Shown one piece after another: positions 46,705 to 55,274 of a DNA stretch of 64,000 nt (its first letter is position 1; every line of letters starts with the position of its first letter). This DNA is from Metasolibacillus sp. (lineage in GTDB: Bacteria; Bacillota; Bacilli; Bacillales_A; Planococcaceae), in the NCBI RefSeq assembly GCF_025291715.1, contig NZ_JAMBIZ010000012.1:28203-92202 (forward strand). Direction: 5' to 3'. The position numbers and the translations under genes are program-made. The notes beneath the pieces are model-generated. The model did not search any database. It saw only the letters and a program-made list of their open reading frames with translations, and was not told the origin of the DNA.

Positions 46705-48135
46705 TTATTCAATGCCTACAGAAATATATTTAACTTCTAAAAACTCCTCGATGCCCCATAATCCGCCTTCTCTACCTAGGCCGCTTTCTTTAAAACCACC
46801 AAATGGCGCTTGTGCTACAGATGGCAATCCATCATTTAAGCCGACAATGCCATATTCCAAGCCTTCAGAAATACGTACTGCCTCGGAAATTTTTTCAGAG
46901 AATACATAAGCAGCTAAACCAAATGGTGTATTATTTGCTCGTTGCAGTACTTCCTCTACCGTCTCAAATGTTGTAATCGGTGCTAGTGGACCAAATGTTT
47001 CCTCATACATGCATTCCATTTCGTCAGAAACATTGGAAATAACTGTTGGCTCTAGGAAATAGCCTGGACTATCTGTTAATTCTTTGCCCCCTGTCAAAAT
47101 AACCGCACCTTTATCAACCGCATCCTGTAATTGCGCTTTTACTTTATTAACCGCATTTCCATCAATTAATGGTCCAATGACAACGCCCTCTTCAAGACCG
47201 TTTCCAATTTTTAATTTCCTTACTTCTTCTACAAAAATATTTGCGAACTCTTCCTCTACATCCTTATGCACATAAATGCGATTGGCACATACGCATGTTT
47301 GTCCTGCATTACGGAATTTCGATTTAATTAAATTTTCAGCCGCTAATTGTAAATTAGCATGTTTTGTAATAATGAATGGTGCATGTCCGCCAAGCTCTAA
47401 TGAAATTTTCTTCACTGTTTGTGCAGCCTGCTCCATTAACTGCTTGCCGATTTCTGTAGAACCAGTAAACGTTACTTTGCGAATACGGCTATCATTCATC
47501 CATTCTTTAACGATAGCACCTGCGTTTCCTGTCACAATATTTAGTACACCTTTCGGAATGCCCGCTTCATGTGCTAGTTCAATTAATTTAATCGCAGTAA
47601 ATGGCGTTTGCGATGCTGGTTTAATCACTGCTGTACAGCCTGCCGCAAGTGCTGGACCTACTTTACGTGTAATCATTGCAGCTGGGAAGTTCCAAGGCGT
47701 AATAGCTGCAATCACACCTACAGGCTGTTTAATAACGAGTAAGCGCTTAACCACACTTGACGAAGGAACAGTATGCCCATAAATTCGCTTGCCTTCCTCT
47801 GCATACCAAGAAATAAAGCTATTTGCATAATTTACTTCACCAATTGCCTCTGCTAACGGTTTACCTTGCTCTTCCGTCATAATTTTCCCGATTACCTCTT
47901 TATTGTTATCAATCAATTGATACCATTTTTGCAGTAGGTTTGAGCGTTCTTCAGCAGTTAATTTTGACCAAGCATCAAGCGCATTATACGCTGCGTCAGC
48001 CGCTAATTTTGCTTCCTCACTACCGCCCTTTGGTACCGTGCCAATCACATTATTTGTTGCTGGATTTATTACTTCAATTTGCTCTTTTGTGTCAATTTGC
48101 TCGCCGTTAATAATCAAAAATTCTTTTTTGCTCAA
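46705..48135 (-). CDS. NAD(P)-dependent aldehyde dehydrogenase (succinate-semialdehyde dehydrogenase-like)
   Basis: The 476-aa enzyme has the coenzyme segment TPWNFPAAMITRKVGPALAAG split around PWNFP, the Rossmann-like FTGSTEIGKQLM, the catalytic Glu in LELGGHAPF and the catalytic Cys in GQTCVCANRIYVH. The pattern resembles GabD and the related alpha-ketoglutarate-semialdehyde and glycolaldehyde dehydrogenases. The start is a TTG (48133-48135), with AAGGAG about 9 nt upstream; no ATG fits. It is the first gene of the leftward operon, placed after the promoter and cre-like operator. Confidence 0.9.
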   Translation of the reverse strand: MSKKEFLIINGEQIDTKEQIEVINPATNNVIGTVPKGGSEEAKLAADAAYNALDAWSKLTAEERSNLLQKWYQLIDNNKEVIGKIMTEEQGKPLAEAIGEVNYANSFISWYAEEGKRIYGHTVPSSSVVKRLLVIKQPVGVIAAITPWNFPAAMITRKVGPALAAGCTAVIKPASQTPFTAIKLIELAHEAGIPKGVLNIVTGNAGAIVKEWMNDSRIRKVTFTGSTEIGKQLMEQAAQTVKKISLELGGHAPFIITKHANLQLAAENLIKSKFRNAGQTCVCANRIYVHKDVEEEFANIFVEEVRKLKIGNGLEEGVVIGPLIDGNAVNKVKAQLQDAVDKGAVILTGGKELTDSPGYFLEPTVISNVSDEMECMYEETFGPLAPITTFETVEEVLQRANNTPFGLAAYVFSEKISEAVRISEGLEYGIVGLNDGLPSVAQAPFGGFKESGLGREGGLWGIEEFLEVKYISVGIE

Positions 48136-48159
48136 TGATTTCCACTCCTTTAAAATTCG

Positions 48160-48175
48160 ATGTAAAGGTTTACAT
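48160..48175. promoter_or_regulatory. cre-like operator of the leftward catabolic operon
   Basis: ATGTAAAGGTTTACAT is palindromic except for its central GG. On the minus strand it fits the CcpA cre consensus WTGNAANCGNWNNCW with one mismatch, at the central CG. It lies over the expected transcription start of the leftward promoter, where a bound repressor would block. CcpA or the adjacent LacI-type regulator could bind it. Confidence 0.6.
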
Positions 48176-48178
48176 ACG

Positions 48179-48208
48179 ATTATATGGAGTGCTTATAAAA
48201 AAAGTCAA
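48179..48208 (-). promoter_or_regulatory. Sigma-A promoter of the leftward catabolic operon
   Basis: On the minus strand TTGACT (48208-48203) is followed by an 18-nt spacer and TATAAT (48184-48179). It reads into the aldehyde dehydrogenase gene. Confidence 0.7.
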
Positions 48209-48422
48209 TATTAAATTTAATCTAAAATAAAGTAATTTTCTTGTTTTTCCAAAAATTCAGAACTATTATCCTTAATATATGTATCCCGAAATCCTTTTAT
48301 AAAATCTATTGCTAAAGAAAAAAATCATGGTATTCTAACTCAAAAGATATACTTTAATTTATTAGGCTCTTATCCATAATTTGGGTTTAAAATAACGATA
48401 ATACGTCTTATTTTTACAAGGC

Positions 48423-48432
48423 TTAGCGCTAA
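48423..48432. promoter_or_regulatory. Putative LacI-type operator upstream of the regulator gene
   Basis: The perfect palindrome TTAGCGCTAA, 40 bp before the regulator's ATG, shares the AGCGCT core with the two palindromes downstream. This suggests autoregulation. Confidence 0.5.
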
Positions 48433-48472
48433 AAATAACCGTGATTACTATATAGAAATGAGGTTTTACAGT

Positions 48473-49474
48473 ATGAAAGTAAATATTTACGATGTCGCAA
48501 AGGCAGCAAATGTTTCCATCGCTACAGTATCAAAAGTCATTAATAATACTGGACGAATTGGTGATAAAACACGTAAAAAGGTTAATGATGTTATTAAAGA
48601 GCTAGACTATAAACCTAACTTGATGGCATCTGCCTTGATGGGCAAAAAAACATGTACAATTGGCTTTATTTTACCAGATTTAGCGAATCCATTCTTTTCT
48701 GAGCTAGCAAGATATGTTGAAGACATGGCTAGTAGCTTTAACTATAATGTTGTTATTTGCAGTACAGACTATATTACAGAGAAAGAGGAAATGTATGTAT
48801 CTTTATTACTACAAAAAAATGTTGATGGTTTTATTTTAGCATCTGGCTTTGAAAGCTTTGAAGCGATAGAAAAAATACAGGCAATGAATATCCCTATTGT
48901 ACTTGTTGCTAGAAATGCACCTGGTAAACAACTAAATCTTGTATCAATTAATGACTATGACGCCGGATTCCGTGCTACCTCTTACTTGATTGAACGAGGG
49001 CACCAGCAAATAGCGATTATTGCACGTAATATTTGGAGTAACCGTGAACGCTATCGAGGCTATGCAGATGCAATGCGCAAAAATGGGCTTGTGCCTATGG
49101 ATGAGCATTATTATGCAAAAGAATCAACAATTCAAGATGGCTTTAAAAGCCTACAGCAAATTATGAAGGTTTCTCCTATAAAGCCAACTGCATTTTTTGC
49201 ATGCAATGACTTAATGGCAACAGGCGCTATTAAAGCTTGTAAAAAGCTTAATCTAAAGGTTCCTGAGGATATTTCCATCATCGGCTTTGATAATAGTATT
49301 TTTGCACAAATTGTTGAGCCTGCTTTAACAACAGTTGAACAGCCACAGCGAGAAATTGCGACAGAGGCAGTTCAATTGCTTATGAATGCAATTAACGGCG
49401 ATAACGCACATCAAACTATTACGTTGAAAACTAAAATTATTGAAAGGGAAACAGTAAAAAATCTAATTTTGTAG
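48473..49474 (+). CDS. LacI-family transcriptional regulator
   Basis: The 333-aa regulator has an N-terminal LacI helix-turn-helix (NIYDVAKAANVSIATVSKVI), the hinge helix (NLMASALMGKKTCTIGFILPD) and a periplasmic-binding-protein-like effector domain with FFACNDLMATGAIKA and IIGFDNSIFAQIVEPALTTV. The ATG at 48473 was chosen because GAGGT lies 8 nt upstream; the frame to 48458 would start inside that ribosome site. It probably represses the TTAAGCGCTTAA-type sites at 49517 and 50760 and its own promoter, and perhaps the leftward operon. The inducer is unknown. Confidence 0.93.
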   Translation: MKVNIYDVAKAANVSIATVSKVINNTGRIGDKTRKKVNDVIKELDYKPNLMASALMGKKTCTIGFILPDLANPFFSELARYVEDMASSFNYNVVICSTDYITEKEEMYVSLLLQKNVDGFILASGFESFEAIEKIQAMNIPIVLVARNAPGKQLNLVSINDYDAGFRATSYLIERGHQQIAIIARNIWSNRERYRGYADAMRKNGLVPMDEHYYAKESTIQDGFKSLQQIMKVSPIKPTAFFACNDLMATGAIKACKKLNLKVPEDISIIGFDNSIFAQIVEPALTTVEQPQREIATEAVQLLMNAINGDNAHQTITLKTKIIERETVKNLIL

Positions 49475-49530
49475 TTGAAAATTCTAAAAATTCATTTTAT
49501 AATAACGTAAAATTAGGTTAAGCGCTTAAC
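49475..49530 (+). promoter_or_regulatory. Promoter and operator of the PfkA-family gene
   Basis: TTGAAA (49475-49480), a 17-nt spacer and TATAAT (49498-49503) form a near-consensus promoter. The perfect 14-bp palindrome GTTAAGCGCTTAAC (49517-49530) lies just downstream of the expected start, typical of LacI-type repression. Confidence 0.75.
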
Positions 49531-49553
49531 TTATCTTGAAGGAGGCGATTATT

Positions 49554-50747
49554 ATTCGCGGAACAGCTATGGTTGTTCAATCAGGTGGCCCAACAGCCGT
49601 TATTAACAGCTCATTAGCGGGACTTGTTACCGCTATACGTAAAAAAGCTGATATTCCTATTTATGGAGCAAAAGGCGGTCTTCAAGGCTTATTGCAAAAC
49701 ACCTTTGTTCGCCTTGATGCCCTTTCAGAGCAACAGCTTCATAACATTAAGTACACGCCAGGTGCAGTGCTTGGAACATGCCGATTAAAAGTAGACGAGC
49801 AACATTTAAAACAAATTATCAATGTATTTAAAGCTTTAAATGTCCGTTACTTATTTTATATCGGTGGCAATGGCTCCATGCATGTTGCACATCAAATTAG
49901 CATATATGCTCGCAACAATAATTATGATTTGTATACGATTGGCATTCCGAAATCAATTGATAACGATTTACATTTAATTGATCATTCACCGGGTTATGCG
50001 AGTGCAGCGAAGTTTTTGATTTCTTGTACACGTGATATCACATTTGATATTGCTAGCTATGAGTTTCCTAAAAAAGTAACTATTTTAGAAACAATGGGAC
50101 GCAACACAGGCTGGTTAGCTGCCGCTTGCTCATTGGCAGCAAACCCTCAGTCCAATTGCCAGCAGCTCATTTATATACCAGAAGTTCCGTTTAATATGGA
50201 GCAGTGCTTGGAAAATATCGAGAAAAATAAAAACAATGGTGCCCATACACTTCTTATTGTTTCTGAAGGTATTCGTGATAAAAACGAGAGATTAATCGGC
50301 TCAGATAATATTCTTTTTGATACGCTGAATAGACCAAAATTAGGTGGTGTATCTTACACGCTTAAACAACAAATTCATCAAAATCTCGGCATTTCAACTC
50401 GCTATATCGATACGAGCATTTGGCAAAGATGCTGCACAAGCTGTCTATCTATTGTCGATGTGGAAGAAGCGTATACTCTCGGTATGAACGCCTGGGAAGC
50501 TGTGCAGAATGGTAATAACAATGTCATGGTGACATTAATCCGCCAAGAAGGTACTAGTTATGCCCCTGTTTACGGCACAGTTTTCTTAAAAAATGTTGTA
50601 GATGTTGAAAAGCATTTCCCAATAGAATGGTACAACAGCACAATGAATACGATTCAAGGTGCATTTTCAAACTATTTAACTCCTCTTTTAGAGGAAGATG
50701 TCTCACCTGCTCAAGATTATTTCTTCGACAAGCTGGTGAATATATAA
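49554..50747 (+). CDS. PfkA-family phosphofructokinase-like sugar-phosphate kinase, apparent ATT start
   Basis: The product (about 397 aa) shows phosphofructokinase motifs: VVQSGGPTAVINSSL, YIGGNGSMH, the catalytic PKSIDNDL and ETMGRNTGWLA. The residue pair that sets the phosphate donor is mixed: Gly in GGNGS (as in ATP enzymes) and Lys in PKSIDND (as in PPi enzymes). Start: AAGGAGG (49539-49545) is followed by ATT ATT ATT, and the only ATG (49569) is 23 nt away. Alignment of the S-G-G-P segment favours ATT at 49554 (8-nt spacing). The upstream in-frame TTG at 49536 overlaps the ribosome site. Paired with transketolase, it may phosphorylate fructose 6-phosphate or sedoheptulose 7-phosphate. 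Confidence 0.85.
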   Translation: MRGTAMVVQSGGPTAVINSSLAGLVTAIRKKADIPIYGAKGGLQGLLQNTFVRLDALSEQQLHNIKYTPGAVLGTCRLKVDEQHLKQIINVFKALNVRYLFYIGGNGSMHVAHQISIYARNNNYDLYTIGIPKSIDNDLHLIDHSPGYASAAKFLISCTRDITFDIASYEFPKKVTILETMGRNTGWLAAACSLAANPQSNCQQLIYIPEVPFNMEQCLENIEKNKNNGAHTLLIVSEGIRDKNERLIGSDNILFDTLNRPKLGGVSYTLKQQIHQNLGISTRYIDTSIWQRCCTSCLSIVDVEEAYTLGMNAWEAVQNGNNNVMVTLIRQEGTSYAPVYGTVFLKNVVDVEKHFPIEWYNSTMNTIQGAFSNYLTPLLEEDVSPAQDYFFDKLVNI

Positions 50748-50759
50748 TTCCCGACATTG

Positions 50760-50773
50760 GTTAAGCGCTTACT
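50760..50773. promoter_or_regulatory. Second TTAAGCGCTTA operator, before the transketolase genes
   Basis: GTTAAGCGCTTACT differs from the site at 49517 only in its last two bases. A TATAAT (50743-50748) overlaps the kinase stop codon and could be a -10, with a poor -35. An extra promoter for the transketolase pair under the same repressor is likely. Confidence 0.6.
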
Positions 50774-50798
50774 CATTTTGAATTTAAGGAGGAATTTT

Positions 50799-51638
50799 AT
50801 GTCAGTCATTAACTTACTACAAGAAAAGGCTACAAATGCACGAAAAGATTTATTAAAGGTTGTACATCATGCAGGAGCTGGGCATATTGGAGGCCCGCTA
50901 TCTGCCATCGATATATTAACAACGCTCTATTTCAACGAGATGAATGTTGACCCAAGCAATCCAAATGATGCTGAGCGGGACCGCTTCATCCTATCAAAGG
51001 GACACTCTGCCATTGGTTTATATGCGGTTCTTGCTGAACGAGGATACTTACCAAACGAGGAACTGTTTACTTTTGATTCTTTAAACTCTCGATTACAAGG
51101 ACACCCTGATATGAAGGCCCTCCCAGGCATTGAAATGTCTACAGGCTCTTTAGGTCAAGGGATTTCAGCAGCAGTTGGTATGGCTTTAGGAGCGAAATTA
51201 CAAAATCAGGGCTTCCGCACATATTGCATGATTGGTGATGGGGAATCACAGGAAGGTCAAGTATGGGAAGCTGCTTTCATTGCACCAAAGTACAACCTTG
51301 ATAACCTTGTTGTTATTGTAGATTACAATAAATTGCAGCAATACGGCTGGCCTGGAACAGATACAGAGCGCTCTGCACCGAACGACCTTTTCGAGGAAAA
51401 ATGGCTTGCCTTTGGCTGGCATGTTATTCGTATTGATGGGCATTCTTATGCTGATATTTTACAAGCATTTGAGGAAGCAAAATCAACGAAGGAGAAGCCT
51501 ACAGTAATTATTGCAGATACGGTCAAAGGAAAAGGGATTAGCTTCATGGAGGGCAACTATTTATGGCACTCTAAAGTTCCATCGGATGAAGAACTAGCAA
51601 ATGCACTAGCGGAATTAAATGCTGTAGGAGGATTATAA
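50799..51638 (+). CDS. Transketolase, N-terminal (thiamine-binding) subunit
   Basis: The 279-aa protein corresponds to the first half of transketolase. It has HHAGAGHIGGPLSAIDIL, the His loop LQGHPDM, STGSLGQGISAAVGMA and the thiamine diphosphate/Mg motif GDGESQEGQVWEAA. The active site forms with the C-terminal subunit encoded next. The ATG at 50799 has AAGGAGG 6 nt upstream. Split transketolases are common in sugar and polyol catabolic clusters, next to a full-length housekeeping enzyme elsewhere. Confidence 0.95.
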   Translation: MSVINLLQEKATNARKDLLKVVHHAGAGHIGGPLSAIDILTTLYFNEMNVDPSNPNDAERDRFILSKGHSAIGLYAVLAERGYLPNEELFTFDSLNSRLQGHPDMKALPGIEMSTGSLGQGISAAVGMALGAKLQNQGFRTYCMIGDGESQEGQVWEAAFIAPKYNLDNLVVIVDYNKLQQYGWPGTDTERSAPNDLFEEKWLAFGWHVIRIDGHSYADILQAFEEAKSTKEKPTVIIADTVKGKGISFMEGNYLWHSKVPSDEELANALAELNAVGGL

Positions 51639-52592
51639 ATGAAAATTTCTGAACTTAAAAAGGTGTCAATGCGCGATACATTTAGTACGGCTCTATTAGA
51701 AATCTCACAATCTGATGAAAAGGTATATGTATTAGATGGTGACTTAGCGACATCAACAAAAATCGATACGGTGGCAACAAAATTGCCAGAGAAGTTTTTG
51801 CAAATGGGCATCGCCGAGCAAAATATGTTAAGCGTTGCGGCTGGATTAGCCACAACTGGGCTACAGCCATGGGTGGCTACATTTGCTGCCTTTATGTCAA
51901 AACGTGCCCTTGATCAAATTCAAGTTCAAATTGCACAACCAAATTTAGATGTGAAAATGATTGGTGCATATAGCGGCTTACTAACAGGGCTAACGGGGAA
52001 ATCCCATCAAGCCTTAGAGGATATTGCTATTTTCAGAACGCTAGCGAATATGACTGTACTTGCTCCTGCTGATGCAGTAGAAACAGCAGCGATGATTAAA
52101 TGGGCAAATGAATATAACGGACCTGTCTATATTCGTTTAGCACGTGACAACTACCCAGTTATTTTTGATGAGCAACATCAATTCGAAGTAGGCAAAGGCG
52201 TTCAATTACGTGAAGGTACAGATTTAACAATTATAGCAACAGGAACGCAAACAAGCCGTGCATTAGAAGCAGCAGAAATTTTAGCAGAACAAAATATTTC
52301 AGCGGCTGTCTTGCATTTACCTTCGATTAAGCCAATTGATCAAGAGGCAATTATTCAAGCAGCTGTACGTACTGGCGCAATCGTCACGGCAGAGGAGCAT
52401 AGCATTTACGGTGGTTTAGGCAGCGCTGTAGCTGAAATTTTAGCAGCCAATGAACCTACCCCAATCGAATTTGTTGGTGTCAAAGATCGTAATTCCGAAT
52501 CAGCAGATAATGATGAGCTATTAAATAAACATGAATTATTACCTATACATGTAGCTGAAGCTGCGAAGCGTGTGTTAGCACGCAAACGTTAA
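51639..52592 (+). CDS. Transketolase, C-terminal subunit
   Basis: The 317-aa protein contains the pyrimidine-binding domain with the cofactor-activating Glu in MGIAEQNMLSVAAGLA, and the C-terminal domain (GTDLTIIATGTQTSRALEAAEIL). It begins at an ATG that directly follows the TAA of the N-terminal subunit gene, with GTAGGAGG upstream, so equal synthesis is expected. Together the two form a heteromeric transketolase that moves two-carbon units between sugar phosphates. It is the last gene of the rightward arm; no transaldolase gene accompanies it. Confidence 0.95.
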   Translation: MKISELKKVSMRDTFSTALLEISQSDEKVYVLDGDLATSTKIDTVATKLPEKFLQMGIAEQNMLSVAAGLATTGLQPWVATFAAFMSKRALDQIQVQIAQPNLDVKMIGAYSGLLTGLTGKSHQALEDIAIFRTLANMTVLAPADAVETAAMIKWANEYNGPVYIRLARDNYPVIFDEQHQFEVGKGVQLREGTDLTIIATGTQTSRALEAAEILAEQNISAAVLHLPSIKPIDQEAIIQAAVRTGAIVTAEEHSIYGGLGSAVAEILAANEPTPIEFVGVKDRNSESADNDELLNKHELLPIHVAEAAKRVLARKR

Positions 52593-52597
52593 TGAAA

Positions 52598-52639
52598 GGG
52601 GCTGTAGGACAAGGTTGGTATTACCTTGCCCTACAGCCC
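52598..52639 (+). terminator. Hairpin after the transketolase genes
   Basis: GGGCTGTAGGACAAGGT (from 52598) and ACCTTGCCCTACAGCCC (ending 52639) pair with one mismatch. No T-run follows, so it may protect the 3' end rather than terminate. Confidence 0.6.
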
Positions 52640-52683
52640 TATCCTATATAAAGAAGGAATTTCTTTAAATCTCAACTACATCA

Positions 52684-54282
52684 TTAATAACTTGCAATAT
52701 GCCCATCTGTGCGCGATTCTGTACCGCCCATCAGCACACCGTCTTCGTTACGCCAAATAATTTGCCCACGACCGAAGCCACCAGATTCGCTTATTTGGAT
52801 ATTGTGGCCTTTACGACGTAGCTCCTCAATTAAATATTGTGGGAAATGAGGCTCCACTAATATTGTCTTCTCACCTGTCCATTGCCATCTCGGCATATCG
52901 AGCGTTGCCTGTGGGTTTAAGTCGAAGTCCACTGTATGTGATACGACTTGCATATGCCCTTGTGGCTGCATATAACCACCCATTACTCCAAACGGTCCAA
53001 CAGCGTTGCCATCCTTTGTTAAAAACCCTGGAATAATTGTATGATACGAGCGTTTACCACCTTTTAAGGCATTCGGTGCTTGTGCATCTAAAGAAAAATC
53101 ATAGCCGCGATTTTGCAATGCGATGCCTGTATTAGGTACAACAACGCCAGAGCCAAAGCCCATATAATTACTTTGAATATACGATACCATATTGCCATCT
53201 GCATCCGCTGTCGCTAAATACACTGTTCCGCCTGATGGAATTTTCGTCGGCTGTGGATTCGCTGCATATGCTGTAATCTCTGATGCCTTGAATTTTGCAT
53301 ATTCCTCAGATAGTAAATAATCAACTGTCACAGGCATATCTGCTTGCTCTGTAATATATGCCTTGCCATCTGTAAATGCTGCCTTCATCGCCTCGATTTG
53401 TGCATGCAATGTATCAGCATCATGCCATTTCGGCTGTTCTAGCTGCTGATAAATATTAAGTGCCATCGTTGCAACAATCCCGTGACCATTCGGCGGAATT
53501 TCCCACACATCATAGCCTCTATAGTTAACAGAAACTGGCTCCACCCATTCTGGCTCGTAGCTTTCTAAATCTTCCTTCGTTAAAAAACCATTATGCTTCT
53601 TCATAAGAGCATCCATTTTATCAGCTAGCTCGCCCTCATAAAAGCTGCGTGCATCTGTTTCCCCAATTGAGCGTAGCGTGTCTGCATGCCCTTGCGATGA
53701 CCAAATTTCACCAACTTTTGGCGCTCGTCCTTTTGGTGCAAATGTTGCAAACCATGCTTCAAATTCTTCAGACGTGCAAGATTCCTTAAACTTTGCATAA
53801 GCCCTTTCCCAATATTGACCTAAAATTGGTGATAACGGGAATCCTTTTTCTGCATATTCTATTGCTGGTGTTAATGTTTCAAGCAGCGATAGCTTGCCAA
53901 ATTTTTTGGATAATGCTGCCCAAGATGCTGGTACTCCTGGAACTGTAACAGGTAGCAAGCCGTAAACAGGCATTTTTTCAAAGCCTCGCTCGCGAACAGC
54001 ATCAATTGAAATAGACTTTGGAGCTGGTCCTGAACCGTTTAAGCCATGTATTTCTCCATTCATCCAAACAATCGCAAAGGCATCTCCTCCAATGCCGTTA
54101 GACGTTGGTTCAACAACCGTTAAAGCTGCTGCTGTTGCGATTGCTGCATCTACTGCATTCCCGCCCTTCTTTAAAATTTCTAAGCCAGCTTGTGCTGCAA
54201 GTGGCTGTGATGTTGCTACCATCCCTTTACGCGCAAAATGCGTATAGCGTTGTGAATGAAACGGCTGTTTTAAAAAATCCAT
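52684..54282 (-). CDS. Gamma-glutamyltransferase family protein (Ntn hydrolase)
   Basis: The 532-aa protein belongs to the gamma-glutamyltranspeptidase family: KGMVATSQPLAAQAGLEILK, GGNAVDAAIATAAALTVVEP, SNGIGGDAFAIVW, and the autoprocessing Thr in IPSGGTVYLATADADGNMVS. No signal peptide is present, which points to the cytoplasmic YwrD-like branch rather than the secreted Ggt. The ATG at 54282 was chosen, with GGTGGG just upstream; a GTG at 54291 overlaps that ribosome site. It probably cleaves gamma-glutamyl compounds; the true substrate is open. Confidence 0.9.
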   Translation of the reverse strand: MDFLKQPFHSQRYTHFARKGMVATSQPLAAQAGLEILKKGGNAVDAAIATAAALTVVEPTSNGIGGDAFAIVWMNGEIHGLNGSGPAPKSISIDAVRERGFEKMPVYGLLPVTVPGVPASWAALSKKFGKLSLLETLTPAIEYAEKGFPLSPILGQYWERAYAKFKESCTSEEFEAWFATFAPKGRAPKVGEIWSSQGHADTLRSIGETDARSFYEGELADKMDALMKKHNGFLTKEDLESYEPEWVEPVSVNYRGYDVWEIPPNGHGIVATMALNIYQQLEQPKWHDADTLHAQIEAMKAAFTDGKAYITEQADMPVTVDYLLSEEYAKFKASEITAYAANPQPTKIPSGGTVYLATADADGNMVSYIQSNYMGFGSGVVVPNTGIALQNRGYDFSLDAQAPNALKGGKRSYHTIIPGFLTKDGNAVGPFGVMGGYMQPQGHMQVVSHTVDFDLNPQATLDMPRWQWTGEKTILVEPHFPQYLIEELRRKGHNIQISESGGFGRGQIIWRNEDGVLMGGTESRTDGHIASY

Positions 54283-54291
54283 ATTTCCCAC

Positions 54292-54690
54292 CCCAAATTT
54301 TTATGTATTTATACGTAAATTGTAGCATATAATCTACTTTCATCTTAATCAAAGTCTCTCAGCCTCAAGACCTAGTCAAAGATACATAGATAGGTCATTA
54401 CTGAAAATGCGAAATTTCTTTACTATTAATATATAAATAAAAAGCTTCGTTACTGCTAGAAAGATTTTTTCAAGCCTTGAAATAAAAGGTATTCTCTATT
54501 ATGATGCTTAAAGTATTTAAAATTTTTACTGTTAAACAAACTACATTAACACAATCACTATTTCTATTAAAAAATATTCTTTCATATGATGAATCTTTTT
54601 TGCATTTTAAACGTACTAAATATTAAGACTTTTTTAATTATTAATGATACTATTTCTTCATTTTTGTTTGCTATTGTGATATTGAGGTGA
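54292..54690. other. AT-rich gene-free region
   Basis: About 400 bp hold no coding frame with a ribosome site. GACCTA and TAGGTC (about 54369-54396) could form a weak stem. The promoter of the YiiX-like gene presumably lies near 54640-54670 but matches no clear consensus. Confidence 0.4.
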
Positions 54691-54695
54691 TTTTC

Positions 54696-55274
54696 ATGGG
54701 TAAAGTAATTTATATTGTATTAACGGAAACCGGCTCCATTCTTTCTCGCGCCATACAACTCTATACACAAGAAAATTTCAATCATGTCTCTATTGCATTT
54801 GATCGCAATTTAACCGAGATGTATAGCTTTGGTCGAAAATTCGAAAACAATCCTTTTATTGGAGGCTTTGTGCAAGAAAATATCCATTCTAAATTGTTGC
54901 GTTCCGCCAATTGCGCAATTTACGAATGCAATGTAACGGACGAGCAGTACGAATTATTACAACAAAAAATTCAATTTTTCAAGCAGCATATGGACAAATT
55001 CCGCTACAATTTCATTGGTTTAATTGGCGTAGCATGTCGCATTAAGCTAGAACGTGAATGGGCATTCTTTTGCTCACAATTCATAGCCACTTTACTGAAG
55101 GATGCTGGCTTTAACTTGGATGGCTTATGCCCATATTTTATGAAGCCAACTGATTTAGGCAAGCTTCCTTATATGCATCTTTGTTATAAAGGAGAGCTAA
55201 GTCGCTATGTGTTTATCCCACGCTCTAAGCCGATGCACAATATTCCAATTGCGTCCATATCAAAAGTCATCTGA
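54696..55274 (+). CDS. YiiX-like permuted papain-fold hydrolase (NlpC/P60 superfamily)
   Basis: The 192-aa protein has a conserved His in ENFNHVSIAFD and a Cys in WAFFCSQFIATLL, in the order His then Cys. This is the circularly permuted arrangement of YaeF/YiiX enzymes. A Tyr/Phe-rich segment (MYSFGRKF) lies between. No signal peptide is seen, so it is probably intracellular. Substrates of relatives include acyl groups or amide bonds; none can be assigned. The ATG at 54696 has GAGGTGA upstream; a GTG at 54687 lies within that site. Its last 15 bases overlap the end of the convergent gene. Confidence 0.78.
   Translation: MGKVIYIVLTETGSILSRAIQLYTQENFNHVSIAFDRNLTEMYSFGRKFENNPFIGGFVQENIHSKLLRSANCAIYECNVTDEQYELLQQKIQFFKQHMDKFRYNFIGLIGVACRIKLEREWAFFCSQFIATLLKDAGFNLDGLCPYFMKPTDLGKLPYMHLCYKGELSRYVFIPRSKPMHNIPIASISKVI

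Noticed and set aside
52684..54282. Secreted gamma-glutamyltranspeptidase (Ggt)
   Set aside because: No signal peptide is present in the start region; the sequence fits the cytoplasmic branch better.
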